Part shown: positions 57,072 to 64,000 of the stretch, in pieces | How positions within the stretch are numbered: the stretch's first letter is position 1 | Layout of the letters: the number at the start of each line of letters is the position of its first letter | Assembly: GCF_036634195.1 (NCBI RefSeq) | Contig: NZ_JAZIFY010000001.1 | Location: forward strand, 3,048,501 to 3,112,500 | Reading direction: 5' to 3' | DNA length: 64,000 bases | From: Streptomyces sp. P9-A4 | Lineage (GTDB): Bacteria; Actinomycetota; Actinomycetes; Streptomycetales; Streptomycetaceae | Translations under genes and position numbers: made by a program | The notes under the pieces: generated by a model | What the model was told of the DNA's origin: nothing | Database searches by the model: none | The model's input: only the letters and a program-made list of their open reading frames with translations

Positions 57072-59681
57072 TCAGGCCCCGCCCTCCTGGGGAAGGACCG
57101 GCAGCAGTTCCGGGAGGTGGCCGTCCGAGGCGCGTGCCGCGCGCTGCCGCTCCTCCGGCACCTCGCCGTACAGGGTCGTCCGGGGCTTCGCCGGGCGGCC
57201 CGCCGCCTCCGCGATGGCCTCCAGGTCACGGATCGAGCGGTACGAGCCGTAACTCGACCCCGCCATCCGGGAGATGGTCTCCTCCATCAGCGTGCCGCCG
57301 AGGTCGTTGGCGCCCGAGCGGAGCATCTCGGCGGCGCCCTCCGTACCCAGCTTCACCCAGCTGGTCTGGATGTTGGGGATGTACGGGTGGAGGAGCAGCC
57401 GGGCCATCGCGATGACCGCGCGGTTGTCGCGGGTCGTGGGGCCGGGGCGGGCGATGCCCGCGAGGTAGACCGGGGCGTTGGTGTGGATGAAGGGGAGCGT
57501 CACGAACTCGGTGAAGCCCTCCCGCCCTGCTTCCAGTGCCGACTGCTGGATGCGGGAGAGGGTGCGGAAGTGGCCGAGCCAGTGCCGGGGCTGGTCCACG
57601 TGCCCGTACATCATGGTGGAGCTCGACCGGATGCCGAGTTCGTGGGCGGTGGTGATGACCTCGATCCAGGTGGCCGTGGGCAGCTTGCCCTTGGTGAGGA
57701 CCCAGCGGACCTCGTCGTCGAGGATCTCGGCGGCGGTGCCGGGGATCGAGTCGAGTCCGGCCTCCTTCGCCGCCGTCAGCCACTCGCGGATCGAGAGCCC
57801 GGTGCGGGAGGCGCCGTTGACGACCTCCATCGGGGAGAAGGCGTGCACGTGCATGCCGGGGACGCGCTTCTTCACCGCGCGGGCGATGTCGAAGTAGGCG
57901 GTGCCGGGCAGGTCGGGGTGGATGCCGCCCTGCATGCAGACCTCGACGGCGCCGACCTCCCAGGCCTGTTCGGCGCGGTCCGCGACCTGGTCGAGGGAGA
58001 GGGTGTAGGCGTCGGCGTCGGTACGGCGCTGGGCGAAGGCGCAGAAGCGGCAGCCGGTGTAGCAGACGTTGGTGAAGTTGATGTTCCGCGTGACGATGTA
58101 GGTGACGTCCTCGCCGGACACCGACTTGCGGACGTCGTCCGCGATCCGGGTGAGCGCGTCGAGGGCGGGGCCGTCGGCGTGCAGCAGGGCGAGCGCCTGG
58201 GCGTCGGTGAGCTTCGTCGGGTCGTCGGCGGCCGTGCTCAGCGCCTCACGGACGTCGGTGTCGACCCGCTCGGGGACCATGCCGGGCGCGGCGGCCTCGC
58301 GCAGCGACTCCCAGTCGCCGTAGACCTCGTCGAAGTCGTCACGCCGGTCGTGGGTGCGGCCGGTGGTGTCGATGGTGCGGTGCAGATCGGTGCGGCCGGC
58401 GGCGGTGAACGCCTCGTCGGGCTCCTGCCAGGGCAGCCCGCGCACGGGCGCGTCGGGGTTCGCGAGGCCGGTCTCGGGGTCGGCGAGGGCGCGGACGTGC
58501 GGGAGGAGGCGGGGGTCGAGCCAGGGTTCGCCCCGGGTGACGAACTCGGGGTAGACGCAGAGCCGTTCGCGCAGCTCGAAGCCTGCGGCGCGGGACCGCT
58601 CGGCCAGCTCCTCGATCCGCGGCCAGGGCCGCTCGGGGTTGACGTGGTCGATGGTGAGCGGGGAGACGCCGCCCCAGTCGTCGATGCCGGCGGCGATCAG
58701 CCGCTCGTACTCGGCGTCGACGAGGTTCGGCGGGGCCTGGAGGCAGGCGGAGGGGCCCATGATGTGGCGGGCCACGGCGACGGTGGCGACGAGGTCGTCC
58801 AGTTCGGCGTCCGGCATCCCGCGCATGGCCGTGTCCGGCTTGGCGCGGAAGTTCTGGATGATCAGCTCCTGGACGGAGTGGTACGCCCTGGACACCCGCC
58901 GGAGCGCGAAGAGGGACTCGGCCCGCTCCTCCAGGGTCTCGCCGATGCCGAGCAGCAGCCCCGAGGTGAAGGGGACGGAGGACCGGCCGGCGTCCTCGAG
59001 GACCCTGAGGCGGACGGCCGGTTCCTTGTCGGGGGACCCGTAGTGGGGGCCGCCGGGCTCCGACCAGAGGCGGGTGGCGGTGGTCTCCAGCATCATGCCC
59101 ATGGAGGGCGCGACGGGCTTGAGGCGCTGGAAGTCGGTCCAGGACAGCACGCCGGGGTTGAGGTGGGGCAGGAGGCCGGTCTCCTCCAGAATGCGGATCG
59201 CCATGGCCCGTACGTACGCGAGGGTGTCGTCGTAGCCGTGCGCGTCGAGCCACTCGCGGGCCTCGGGCCAGCGGTCCTCGGGCTTGTCGCCGAGGGTGAT
59301 GAGCGCTTCCTTGCAGCCCAGCTCGGCGCCGCGCCGGGCGATGTCGAGCACCTCGTCGGGCGACATGAACATCCCGTGCCCGTCCCGGCGCAGCTTGCCG
59401 GGGACGGTCACGAAGGTGCAGTAGTGACACTTGTCGCGGCAGAGCCGGGTGAGGGGTATGAACACGCTCTTCGAGTACGTGATGACCCCGGGCCGCCCGG
59501 CCGCCGCGAGCCCTGCGTCGCGCACCCGCCCGGCGGACGCGACCAGATCGGCCAGGTCCTCCCCACGCGCCCGCAACAGCACGGCGGCCTCGCCGACGTC
59601 GAGCGCGACCCCGTCCCGGGCCCGCCTGAGGGCACGGCGCATGGCGTTCGCGGTGGGGCGGGCTTCCTGGTGATCCGTCAT
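57072..59681 (-). CDS. fbiC: FO synthase (fused CofG/CofH), coenzyme F420 biosynthesis
   Basis: An 869-residue bifunctional radical SAM enzyme that makes FO (7,8-didemethyl-8-hydroxy-5-deazariboflavin), the deazaflavin core of coenzyme F420, from tyrosine and a ribityl-aminouracil. The N-terminal CofG-like half has CRDKCHYC (Cys about 80-87) and the C-terminal CofH-like half has CYTGCRFC (about 543-550): two [4Fe-4S] CxxxCxxC sites, as expected. The length is normal for actinobacterial FbiC. The ATG at 59681 has no good ribosome site. The next gene upstream encodes a luciferase-like oxidoreductase that may use F420. Confidence 0.95.
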   Translation of the reverse strand: MTDHQEARPTANAMRRALRRARDGVALDVGEAAVLLRARGEDLADLVASAGRVRDAGLAAAGRPGVITYSKSVFIPLTRLCRDKCHYCTFVTVPGKLRRDGHGMFMSPDEVLDIARRGAELGCKEALITLGDKPEDRWPEAREWLDAHGYDDTLAYVRAMAIRILEETGLLPHLNPGVLSWTDFQRLKPVAPSMGMMLETTATRLWSEPGGPHYGSPDKEPAVRLRVLEDAGRSSVPFTSGLLLGIGETLEERAESLFALRRVSRAYHSVQELIIQNFRAKPDTAMRGMPDAELDDLVATVAVARHIMGPSACLQAPPNLVDAEYERLIAAGIDDWGGVSPLTIDHVNPERPWPRIEELAERSRAAGFELRERLCVYPEFVTRGEPWLDPRLLPHVRALADPETGLANPDAPVRGLPWQEPDEAFTAAGRTDLHRTIDTTGRTHDRRDDFDEVYGDWESLREAAAPGMVPERVDTDVREALSTAADDPTKLTDAQALALLHADGPALDALTRIADDVRKSVSGEDVTYIVTRNINFTNVCYTGCRFCAFAQRRTDADAYTLSLDQVADRAEQAWEVGAVEVCMQGGIHPDLPGTAYFDIARAVKKRVPGMHVHAFSPMEVVNGASRTGLSIREWLTAAKEAGLDSIPGTAAEILDDEVRWVLTKGKLPTATWIEVITTAHELGIRSSSTMMYGHVDQPRHWLGHFRTLSRIQQSALEAGREGFTEFVTLPFIHTNAPVYLAGIARPGPTTRDNRAVIAMARLLLHPYIPNIQTSWVKLGTEGAAEMLRSGANDLGGTLMEETISRMAGSSYGSYRSIRDLEAIAEAAGRPAKPRTTLYGEVPEERQRAARASDGHLPELLPVLPQEGGA

Positions 59682-59755
59682 GAAACGAGCATACGAGCGG
59701 GTAACCCGAGGAGGGACAGGTGCCGTACCCACCGGAACGTACGGCGAGTCATCGC

Positions 59756-60586
59756 TCAGAGGTGGCGCGCGTACGCGTCCAGCACCCCCAGCACCTCCGT
59801 CTCGCCCCCCGGCGGCAGTTGGAGGACGATCTCCTCGCAGCCCAGTTCGGCGTAGTGCGCCAGCTTGCCGGGGGTCGGCAGGACCGCGTACGGGACCAGT
59901 TGGAGGGTCTTCGGGTCGCGGCCCGCCGCCTCCCAGGTGTCGCGCAGGACCGGGAGCGATTCCGTCAGGCCTCGGCCGCCGATCGGCATCCAGCCGTCCG
60001 TCTGCGCCGCGATCTGCGCGAAGAGCTTCGGGCCCGCCGCGCCGCCCAGGAGGATCCGGGGCGCGCCGCCGGTCGGCTTCGGCCAGGCCTCCGAGGCGCG
60101 TACGGAGTCGCCGTGCTCCCCCTCGTACGCCGTCGGCTCCGGCGCCCACAGGGCCTTCATCAGATCGAGCCGGTCGCGGCCGAGCTCCCGGCGGGCCGGC
60201 CAGTCGACGCCGTGGTCGGCGGCCTCCTCACGGTTCCAGCCGAAGCCGACGCCGAGGGTGAAGCGGCCCCCGGACAGGTGGTCGAGGGTGGCGATTCGCT
60301 TGGCGAGGGCGATCGGGTCGTGCTGGGCGAGCAGCGTGACGCCGGTGCCGAGCAGGAGGCGTTCGGTGACGGCGGCGGCCTGGCCGAGGGCCACGAAGGG
60401 GTCGAGGGTGCGGCCGTACTCCCGGGGCAGCTCACCGCCCGCCGGGTAGGTCGTCTCCCGGGAGACGGGGATGTGGGTGTGCTCGGGGAGGTAGAGCCCG
60501 CCGAATCCGCGCTGTTCCAGCTCGCGCGCGAGCCGCACGGGGGTGATGGTCTCGTCGGTCAGGAAGATCGTGGTCGAGATCCGCAT
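59756..60586 (-). CDS. luciferase-like (LLM) class oxidoreductase, probably F420-dependent
   Basis: A 276-residue TIM-barrel protein of the bacterial luciferase-like family. [35 protein letters not shown] and [10 protein letters not shown] are typical of the F420-using subgroup. It should move hydride between reduced F420 and an unknown substrate. It lies 74 bp upstream of fbiC on the same strand, a supportive context. The ATG at 60586 is chosen by homology to the family N-terminus; open frame extends upstream but opposite another gene. Confidence 0.87.
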   Translation of the reverse strand: MRISTTIFLTDETITPVRLARELEQRGFGGLYLPEHTHIPVSRETTYPAGGELPREYGRTLDPFVALGQAAAVTERLLLGTGVTLLAQHDPIALAKRIATLDHLSGGRFTLGVGFGWNREEAADHGVDWPARRELGRDRLDLMKALWAPEPTAYEGEHGDSVRASEAWPKPTGGAPRILLGGAAGPKLFAQIAAQTDGWMPIGGRGLTESLPVLRDTWEAAGRDPKTLQLVPYAVLPTPGKLAHYAELGCEEIVLQLPPGGETEVLGVLDAYARHL

Positions 60587-60694
60587 GACGGCACGGTAGG
60601 GCGTACGGCCCGGATTTCCGAGGGGTGCGACACGAGAGGCCCCCCGCGAGCCGAGGGGCGCGCCCCGGCGCCCGCCGCCCCGCACACCGTGCTT

Positions 60695-60717
60695 GACCTT
60701 GACACGGTGACAAGGTC
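60695..60717. promoter_or_regulatory. MerR-type operator
   Basis: GACCTTG-acacggtga-CAAGGTC is a 7+7 inverted repeat with a 9-base centre, overlapping a -35-like TTGACA (60699-60704). MerR regulators bind such dyads between -35 and -10. It lies just before the HEAT/MerR-HEAT operon, suggesting autoregulation. Confidence 0.6.
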
Positions 60718-60745
60718 TTCGCTGGGGGCCGAGGAGGTGCTCCCG

Positions 60746-61417
60746 ATGAGCATGCGAGCAGAGGACACGACCGGGGCGCGGGCGCTCCGGGGCCTGGCGG
60801 ACGAGAGCGCGTCGGTGCGGCTGCGGGCCGCGCTGGCGGTCGGCACGAGCCCCGATCCGGCGTTCGTCGGCGGGCTCGTCGAGCGGTGCGCGGTCGAGCC
60901 CGACTTCTCCGTGCGGGAGATGCTGACCTGGGCGCTCACCCGTCACCCGGCGGCGGCGACGGTCCCCGTGCTCGTCGACGAGGTCCGCTCGGAGCGGGCG
61001 CAGGCACGCGGTCAGGCCCTGCACACCCTGTCCAAGATCGGGGACCGCAGCGCGTGGCCGGTGATCACGCCGGAGCTGCTGTCCGACGCCGACGACGAGG
61101 TGGCCCGGTGCGCCTGGCGGGCGGCGGTGGTCCTCGTACCCGAGGGTGAGGAGTACGCGCTGGCGCTGGTCCTGGCGTCCCAGCTCGGGCGCGGCCCCCG
61201 CGCCACCCGGCTGAGCCTCAGCCGGGCGCTGATCGCGCTCGGCGAGGCGATGTTGCCGGCGCTGGCCGCCGCGGCGGACGCCCCCGACCCCGGCGTGCGC
61301 GCGCACGCGCTCGCCACGGACCGGCTGTGGCACGATCCGGACGCCGGGTTCGAGAGCGCGGTCGAGGAGGCGAAGCGGATCGTGGCCCTCGGCGGGGGCG
61401 GCGGGGAAGGACGGTAG
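60746..61417 (+). CDS. HEAT-repeat protein
   Basis: A 223-residue protein made of HEAT-like helix pairs (ASVRLRAALAVG, FSVREMLTWALTRHP, ARGQALHTLSKIGD, DEVARCAWRAAVV). No catalytic residues are seen. HEAT stacks bind proteins or DNA. GAGGAGG precedes the ATG at 60746. The MerR-HEAT regulator starts three bases after its stop, so the two are co-translated and may interact. A MerR-type operator lies upstream. Confidence 0.82.
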   Translation: MSMRAEDTTGARALRGLADESASVRLRAALAVGTSPDPAFVGGLVERCAVEPDFSVREMLTWALTRHPAAATVPVLVDEVRSERAQARGQALHTLSKIGDRSAWPVITPELLSDADDEVARCAWRAAVVLVPEGEEYALALVLASQLGRGPRATRLSLSRALIALGEAMLPALAAAADAPDPGVRAHALATDRLWHDPDAGFESAVEEAKRIVALGGGGGEGR

Positions 61418-61420
61418 GCG

Positions 61421-62473
61421 GTGCTGATCGGTGAGGTCGCACGGCGGTCCGGGGTGAGCGCCCGCATGCTCCGGCACTACGAGCGGCTCGGCCTGGTGCG
61501 GCCGACGGGTCGTACGGGATCCGGCTACCGGGAGTACTCCGAGGAGAACATCCGGCGCGTCTTCCACATCGAGAGCCTGCGGTCGCTGGGGCTCTCCCTG
61601 CACGAGGTGGGGCGCGCGCTCGACGACCCCGGGTTCGCGCCGGCGCGGCTCGTCGACGGCCTCGTCCGCCGTACGCGGGAGCGCATCGCGGCGGAGACGG
61701 AGCTGCTGACCCGGCTGCGCCGGATCGACGCCTCGGAGCCCGCAGGCTGGGAGGACGTGCTCCGGACGGTCGCGCTCCTGCGGGGGCTGGGGTCGGCGAG
61801 CCCGGGGGCGCGGCAGCGGGCGGCCCTGTCCACGGCCGGGGACGTGCCCGTGCCCGTACCGGCGGAGGCGCTGGTCGAGGCGGTGCTCGCCGAGTCGGAC
61901 CCGATCGTCGCGGGGGCCCTGCGCTGGGCGCTGGCCCGGTCGGGCGGTGACGTGCCCGCGCTGCTCGCGGAGGGTCTCGGCTCGCCCGTGGCCGCGGTGC
62001 GCGAGCGTGCCGTGCTGTCCCTCGTCGAGATCCCCGGCGAGGGGGCGACCGCGCTGCTGAGGGAGGCCCTCGACCACCCCGACGCGGTGGTCCGGGGGCA
62101 CGCGGCCCCGGCGCTCGGGGCGCGGGGGGTGGCCGAGGCGGTCCCGGCGCTCCTCGACCTGGTCGTCGCGGAGCGGAACGACTCCGACGCGGCGGAGGCG
62201 CTGGGCACGCTGGCGGCCGATCCGGGGCTGGCGGAGGAGATCGCCGCCGGGCTGGCCGGCCGGCTCGCCCGCGCGGTCACGGAGCCGTCCGTACGCCGCC
62301 GGCTGGCCCAGGCGCTCGCGGAGATCCCTGGGCCGACGGCGTCCCGGGCCCTGGCGGAGCTGGCCGGGGACGAGGACCGCGCGGTCGCGCTGACCGCTGC
62401 GTACGTCCTCACCCTGCGACGCCCGCCGGCTGCCGGACCCGCCACCGAGGACGGCCCCGGTCCGGGCGTCTGA
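61421..62473 (+). CDS. MerR-family regulator fused to HEAT repeats
   Basis: A 350-residue regulator. Residues 1-70 are a MerR winged HTH (IGEVARRSGVSARMLRHYERLGL), then a dimerisation helix (about 75-110). The rest is a run of HEAT-like repeats (AALRWALARSG, AVRERAVLSLVEI, VVRGHAAPALGARG) in place of the usual short metal- or drug-binding tail. It is encoded three bases after a separate HEAT protein. Fusion to a protein-binding solenoid suggests the signal is a protein or large ligand. Confidence 0.85.
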   Translation: MLIGEVARRSGVSARMLRHYERLGLVRPTGRTGSGYREYSEENIRRVFHIESLRSLGLSLHEVGRALDDPGFAPARLVDGLVRRTRERIAAETELLTRLRRIDASEPAGWEDVLRTVALLRGLGSASPGARQRAALSTAGDVPVPVPAEALVEAVLAESDPIVAGALRWALARSGGDVPALLAEGLGSPVAAVRERAVLSLVEIPGEGATALLREALDHPDAVVRGHAAPALGARGVAEAVPALLDLVVAERNDSDAAEALGTLAADPGLAEEIAAGLAGRLARAVTEPSVRRRLAQALAEIPGPTASRALAELAGDEDRAVALTAAYVLTLRRPPAAGPATEDGPGPGV

Positions 62474-62572
62474 AAAAACTTCCCGGGACCTGTCACACCT
62501 TCCGCGCGCGCTCCGTCAGTGCAGTGAAAGCAACGCACGAACGACACCGAACGACACCGAGGAGCGATCACC

Positions 62573-63040
62573 ATGGCGCACGAGCCCAAGGCCCGGATGA
62601 CCAACCCCGCCTATGTCCTTCCCGAGGCCGGCCCCGCGATCCAGAGCCTGGTCAAGGCCACCCGCCAGGGCGGGGTGCCGGAATCGACCCTGGAGCTGGT
62701 GCACCTGCGGGCCAGCCAGATCAACAGCTGCGGCTTCTGCGTGGACTACGGCGCGAAGAGCGCCCGCAAGAGCGGTGTGAGCGACGAGAAGCTGTTCGCC
62801 GTCGCCGCCTGGCGCGAGGCCCCGTACTTCTCCGACGAGGAGCGCGCGGCCCTCGCGCTGGCCGAGGCGGCGACCCGGCTCGCCGACACCTCGGACGCGG
62901 TGCCGGACGACATCTGGGACGCGGCGGCCGACCACTACGACGAGAAGCAGCTCGCCGCGATCGTCCTGATGGTCGCCGTGACCAACCTGTTCAACCGGCT
63001 CAACGTCACCGTGCGCCAGCCGGCCGGCGTGGCCCTGTGA
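62573..63040 (+). CDS. AhpD-like carboxymuconolactone decarboxylase family protein
   Basis: A 155-residue helical protein with the redox CxxC motif in NSCGFCVDYGAKSARKSG (Cys about 53 and 56), as in AhpD-type peroxidase partners. It probably takes part in peroxide or alkyl-hydroperoxide reduction. GAGGAG precedes the ATG. Its last 35 bases overlap the end of the convergent acetyltransferase gene. Confidence 0.9.
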   Translation: MAHEPKARMTNPAYVLPEAGPAIQSLVKATRQGGVPESTLELVHLRASQINSCGFCVDYGAKSARKSGVSDEKLFAVAAWREAPYFSDEERAALALAEAATRLADTSDAVPDDIWDAAADHYDEKQLAAIVLMVAVTNLFNRLNVTVRQPAGVAL

Positions 63041-63512
63041 CCGCGGGGCCCGGGACCGTACGGGCCTCGCGCACCATCCGTACGTCCACCGGGTCCTCGG
63101 ACTCCGGGGTGAACCCCTCCCGCTCGTAGAGACGGCGGGCGGGGCTCCCCCGGAGCACGGTCAGCCGGACGGGGAGTCCCTCCTCGTCGGCCCGTGCCAG
63201 GAGTTCCCGCAGCACGGCCGTCCCGAGGCCCCGGCCCTGGGTCCCGGGGGCGAGGTAGAAGTGCTCCAGGCAGAGCCCTTCGCCGTTCTCGTACGGGCGG
63301 ACCGTGACGCAGCCCGCGAGAGCGCCGTCCTGTTCGATCACCGAGGTGTGCGCCGGTGAGAAGCCGTCCCGGAGCCTCTGGCGCACCCGGTGCTCGTCGT
63401 AGCGGCCGAGGCGCACCAGGTCCTCTCGCATGACCTCGGCCCGCAGCTCCGCCAGGGCGTCGAGGTCGGCGGCGCGGGCGGGGCGCAGCGCCCGGTTCGT
63501 TTCACCGTGCAT
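63006..63512 (-). CDS. GNAT-family N-acetyltransferase
   Basis: A 168-residue GNAT. The acetyl-CoA pyrophosphate loop is QGRGLG (in APGTQGRGLGTAVL), followed by LTVLRGSPARRLYEREGF, the usual last strand-helix. The acceptor amine is unknown. It starts at the ATG at 63512 and overlaps the convergent AhpD-like gene at its 3' end. Confidence 0.9.
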   Translation of the reverse strand: MHGETNRALRPARAADLDALAELRAEVMREDLVRLGRYDEHRVRQRLRDGFSPAHTSVIEQDGALAGCVTVRPYENGEGLCLEHFYLAPGTQGRGLGTAVLRELLARADEEGLPVRLTVLRGSPARRLYEREGFTPESEDPVDVRMVREARTVPGPAVTGPRRPAGAR

Positions 63513-63621
63513 GCGCGCATCCTAGGGAGACCCCCTCGGGCGGCTTCGCCCCGCCCGGACGAATGCGGGGGCGCGGTCCGCCGGTCGTAACCGGATCCGC
63601 TCCGTCCGCGTTGGTGCGGGC

Positions 63622-63837
63622 ATGAAGAAGATGCTCACCGCAGTCGCCCTGACCTGTTTCGCCGCTGCCGGCGGTCTCTCCGTCGCCGGTACGGCCGCCG
63701 CCGACACCGGGGGTGTGAACCTGCCCTCGGTGGTGCCGCTCAGCGGCGTCCTGACCCCCAAGGCCAAGCCCGCGGCCGGCACGCCCCAGCTGCCGCCCGC
63801 CAACGCGGCGGTGGAGCGCCTGCTTCCCGGGCGCTGA
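63622..63837 (+). CDS. small secreted protein (71 aa), unknown
   Basis: A 71-residue protein with a Sec signal peptide (MKKMLTAVALTCFAAAGGLS, cleavage probably after TAAA about 26). The mature part of about 45 residues is Pro/Leu/Val-rich without cysteines and has no known domain. Position and size recall the small secreted proteins common in Streptomyces, but it lacks chaplin motifs. It is followed by a strong terminator. Confidence 0.72.
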   Translation: MKKMLTAVALTCFAAAGGLSVAGTAAADTGGVNLPSVVPLSGVLTPKAKPAAGTPQLPPANAAVERLLPGR

Positions 63838-63855
63838 GCCGTACGCGGGGAATGA

Positions 63856-63891
63856 CGAAGGCGGCGGACCCCCCACGGGCCGCCGCCTTCG
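63856..63891. terminator. terminator after the small secreted protein gene
   Basis: CGAAGGCGGCGG (63856-63867) and CCGCCGCCTTCG (63880-63891) form a perfect 12-bp stem, followed by CGTTTCTGT. Confidence 0.85.
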
Positions 63892-63929
63892 CGTTTCTGT
63901 GACTCAGGAACTCACTCGTCCGGATCGCC

Positions 63930-64000
63930 TCAGTCGGCGACGACCAGCGACGGAGTCTCCTTCGTCAGGACCTCGCCGCGGAAGAACGCGGGGCTCCTGC
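63930..64000 (-). CDS. C-terminal end of an unidentified gene
   Basis: The last 22 codons of a minus-strand gene run in from the window edge, ending FFRGEVLTKETPSLVVAD and a TGA. Too short to assign. Confidence 0.5.
   Translation of the reverse strand, partial: RSPAFFRGEVLTKETPSLVVAD

Overview
The window is high-GC actinobacterial DNA. Codon use, GTG starts, a SARP regulator, an XRE/DUF397 pair, a GPP34-family protein and FbiC all point to a Streptomyces chromosome. No integrase, transposase, phage gene or CRISPR array was seen. All functional statements come from reading motifs by eye; no database search was run.

Layout. 1-2207: a TetR-family regulator cut by the window edge and a divergent secreted M6 metalloprotease, with a Crp-like palindrome between them. 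2237-34310: a probable nonribosomal peptide (NRPS) gene cluster and its edges. It has four parts. (i) A Sfp-type phosphopantetheinyl transferase and an acyl-CoA-ligase-like enzyme (minus strand), with a divergent 55-residue secreted peptide. (ii) One long minus-strand operon (21131 to 5326) in the order leuA, leuC, leuD, aminotransferase, leuB, SyrP/TauD-like oxygenase, stand-alone A-T didomain, type II thioesterase, Asp/Asn-hydroxylase-like oxygenase, and NRPS 1 (T-C-vestigial A-T-C-A-T). (iii) A divergent plus-strand operon of NRPS 2 (C-A-T-C-A-T-TE) followed two bases later by a small transthyretin/5-hydroxyisourate-hydrolase-like protein that has lost its catalytic histidines. (iv) A large SARP-NB-ARC-TPR regulator, then an ArsR-like regulator with an MFS exporter. 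34307-38989: a minus-strand operon with WXG100-like and membrane-anchored or lipoprotein products. 39162-39234: tRNA-Arg(CCT). 39328-64000: mostly conserved chromosomal genes: a polytopic membrane protein, D,D-carboxypeptidase, GPP34, XRE/DUF397, an EthD-like protein with an SDR, a sodium:solute symporter, an ADP-ribosylglycohydrolase homologue lacking its metal ligands, a large subtilase with a divergent regulator, FbiC and a luciferase-like oxidoreductase, a HEAT protein with a MerR-HEAT regulator, an AhpD-like protein, a GNAT, a small secreted protein, and the end of an unidentified gene.

How the cluster may work (inference). The leuA/C/D/B set plus aminotransferase would lengthen a branched 2-oxo acid by one carbon and aminate it, giving leucine or a leucine homologue for the NRPS. 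Specificity residues read by eye suggest Gln-like (stand-alone A-T), Lys-like (NRPS 1), unassigned (NRPS 2 module 1) and Val-like (NRPS 2 module 2). Two carrier domains of NRPS 1 have no adenylation domain in cis and must be loaded in trans. Two non-haem iron/2-oxoglutarate oxygenases of different families could hydroxylate residues. The SARP probably switches the cluster on: 11-bp-spaced heptamer repeats typical of SARP operators lie upstream of NRPS 2, and a closely matching set lies upstream of the small secreted peptide. I did not recognise the final compound.
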